In this document: positions 62,798 through 64,000 of the stretch, one piece after another
How positions within the stretch are numbered: the stretch's first letter is position 1
Layout of the letters: every line of letters starts with the position of its first letter
From: Streptomyces albofaciens JCM 4342
Lineage (GTDB): Bacteria; Actinomycetota; Actinomycetes; Streptomycetales; Streptomycetaceae
Reading direction: 5' to 3'
NCBI RefSeq assembly: GCF_008634025.1
Contig: NZ_PDCM01000001.1
Coordinates: 124,001-188,000, forward strand
DNA length: 64,000 nt
Translations under genes and position numbers: made by a program
The notes under the pieces: model-generated
The model's input: the letters and a program-made list of their open reading frames with translations, nothing else
Told to the model about the DNA's origin: nothing
The model's database searches: none

Positions 62798-63034
62798 TTA
62801 TCGCGCGGTGGAGGTGTAGGGCAGCAGCGCCATCTCACGGCTGTTCTTCACGGCCGTGGCGACGTCACGCTGGTGCTGGGTGCAGTTGCCGGTCACCCGG
62901 CGGGCACGGATCTTGCCGCGGTCGGAGATGAACTTCCGCAGCAGGTTCGTGTCCTTGTAGTCGACGTAGGAGATCTTCTCCTTGCAGAACACGCAAACCT
63001 TCTTCTTAGGCTTGCGAGCAGGCGGCTTCGCCAT
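62798..63034 (-). CDS. rpsR: 30S ribosomal protein bS18
   Basis: This is a 78-residue bS18 protein. It has the zinc-binding CVFCKEK and GNCTQHQR elements (a C+ form, with three cysteines and a histidine), so it is the zinc-dependent paralogue of the two found in Streptomyces. Ribosomal zinc-free S18 genes are zinc-repressed elsewhere in such genomes. It sits between ssb and rplI in the standard order. Confidence 0.97.
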   Translation of the reverse strand: MAKPPARKPKKKVCVFCKEKISYVDYKDTNLLRKFISDRGKIRARRVTGNCTQHQRDVATAVKNSREMALLPYTSTAR

Positions 63035-63093
63035 TGTCTCTCTCCAGTGAGTTCAAGAAGTTTGTGCTGTCGCCCTCAGGCCCCCGGCCGTTT

Positions 63094-63119
63094 CACGCTG
63101 TTTCACGTGAAACAGCGTG
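63094..63119. other. parS site 5 in a 26-bp palindrome
   Basis: The exact parS GTTTCACGTGAAAC (63100-63113) is embedded in a perfect palindrome: CACGCT on the left and AGCGTG on the right. It lies between ssb and rpsR, with a further TTTCAC half-site just upstream at 63091. Confidence 0.95.
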
Positions 63120-63140
63120 CGTACGGGCCGGTCGTCGGAC

Positions 63141-63725
63141 CTAGAAGGGCGGCTCGTCCGAGTAGCCGCCGCCGGAGCCACCGCCCCAGCCACCGCCGCC
63201 GCCACCCTGCTGGCCGCCGCCTGCAGGGGCACCGGTCGCCCACGGGTCGTCGGCGGGAGCACCGCCGCCCTGGCCGCCGCCGGGGCCGCCGCCCCAACCG
63301 CCGCCACCCTGGCCACCGCCCTGCGGGCCGCCGCCGAAGCCGCCGCCCTGGCCACCGCGGCCCGAGGTCTTGGTGACCTTGGCCGTGGCGTTGCGCAAGC
63401 TGGCGCCGACCTCGTCGACGTCGAGCTCGTAGACCGTGCGCTTGACGCCCTCGCGGTCCTCGTACGACCGCTGCTTCAGGCGGCCCTGCACGATCACGCG
63501 GGTGCCCCGCGTGAGGGACTCGGCGACGTTCTCCGCCGCCTGACGCCACACCGAGCAGGTCAGGAACAGGCTCTCGCCGTCCTTCCACTCGTTGGTCTGG
63601 CGGTCGAAGGTGCGGGGGGTGGATGCGACGCGGAACTTCGCAACCGCCGCACCGGACGGGGTGAAGCGCAGCTCGGGGTCGTCGACAAGATTGCCGACGA
63701 CCGTGATGACGGTCTCGCCTGCCAT
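63141..63725 (-). CDS. ssb: Single-stranded DNA-binding protein Ssb
   Basis: This 194-residue SSB has an N-terminal OB fold (about residues 1-110: [20 protein letters not shown]) that binds single-stranded DNA as a tetramer. A long Gly-rich linker follows (about 118-185), then the acidic tip SDEPPF that recruits partner proteins. It works in replication, recombination and repair. It is co-transcribed with rpsF and rpsR in most bacteria. This is the essential SSB paralogue to judge by context. Confidence 0.97.
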   Translation of the reverse strand: MAGETVITVVGNLVDDPELRFTPSGAAVAKFRVASTPRTFDRQTNEWKDGESLFLTCSVWRQAAENVAESLTRGTRVIVQGRLKQRSYEDREGVKRTVYELDVDEVGASLRNATAKVTKTSGRGGQGGGFGGGPQGGGQGGGGWGGGPGGGQGGGAPADDPWATGAPAGGGQQGGGGGGWGGGSGGGYSDEPPF

Positions 63726-63803
63726 TAGGGGAACCTCTCGGCGGGTGTGCTGCTGGCTGCTGGTGTGGCTACTCGAACCCGGTCACCGCTGACGCTGATG
63801 CGT

Positions 63804-64000
63804 TCAGTGGGTCTCGGGACGGAGGACCTTGGTCCGGAGGACCGACTCGTTCAGGTTCATCTGACGGTCGAGTTCCTTGACGACCGCAGGCTCGGCCTGC
63901 AGGTCGATGACCGAGTAGATGCCCTCGGGCTTCTTGTTGATCTCGTACGAGAGACGACGACGGCCCCAGGTGTCGACCTTCTCGACCTTTCCGTTGCCCT
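63804..64000 (-). CDS. rpsF: 30S ribosomal protein bS6 (3' part)
   Basis: This is the C-terminal part of bS6; the gene continues beyond the window edge. The visible residues include [19 protein letters not shown] and the end LRPETH. bS6 binds the central domain of 16S rRNA together with bS18, encoded two genes downstream. Its position upstream of ssb is the conserved bacterial arrangement. Confidence 0.95.
   Translation of the reverse strand, partial: GNGKVEKVDTWGRRRLSYEINKKPEGIYSVIDLQAEPAVVKELDRQMNLNESVLRTKVLRPETH

Overview
The window is from a high-GC actinobacterium, almost certainly a Streptomyces chromosome close to the replication origin. It carries the sporulation genes ssgA and ssgR, an actinobacterial fused CydCD exporter, the PspAB/HtpX pair, GTG and TTG starts, rare TTA codons in a regulator, and five copies of the ParB site GTTTCACGTGAAAC. 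From memory, the gene order follows the S. coelicolor region around SCO3950 down to SCO3906, read backwards. No database was searched.

Layout: 1-10200 holds a small secreted protein, a carotenoid oxygenase/membrane protein pair under a divergent PadR regulator, a TetR regulator, pspAB-htpX, an F420-type oxidoreductase, a HAD phosphatase and an M23 peptidase. 10500-19000 is a respiratory block: an orphan GAF histidine kinase, cydCD, cydB and cydA behind a perfect Rex operator. 19100-28000 holds a cyclophilin-fold protein, a HisC-type aminotransferase, a LacI regulator, a phosphoesterase, a membrane protein, a methyltransferase, and thiC with its TPP riboswitch. 28000-37100 holds a YibE/F protein, ssgA-ssgR, small membrane and cupin proteins, a tyrosine phosphatase (ptpA), a PLP lyase, a TTA-rich LysR regulator and a Nudix protein. 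37177-41007 is a two-gene unit: a flavohemoglobin-like protein with a long low-complexity N-terminus and a PPOX-fold protein with repeats at both ends.

43035-44524 is an IS5-family element that also carries a passenger gene. It has matching terminal inverted repeats and a TAA target duplication, and it interrupts the 3' end of a membrane-protein gene. 44560-57270 is a regulator-rich stretch: MFS/MarR, GNAT, a TetR protein with a cysteine-rich tail, a class V aminotransferase, a serine hydrolase, MerR proteins, and a MerR-DNA polymerase clamp fusion frameshifted by a 20-bp tandem duplication. 57379-64000 is the conserved replication/ribosome block: def, dnaB, a spacer rich in DnaA-box-like sites, a MATE pump, a secreted protease, rplI, rpsR, ssb and the end of rpsF.

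Two features run through the window. Many spacers hold short tandem repeats, and several of these begin at the stop codon of a gene, as if the gene end had been copied. The parS sites, including ones that overlap start and stop regions, mark the origin-proximal segregation domain.
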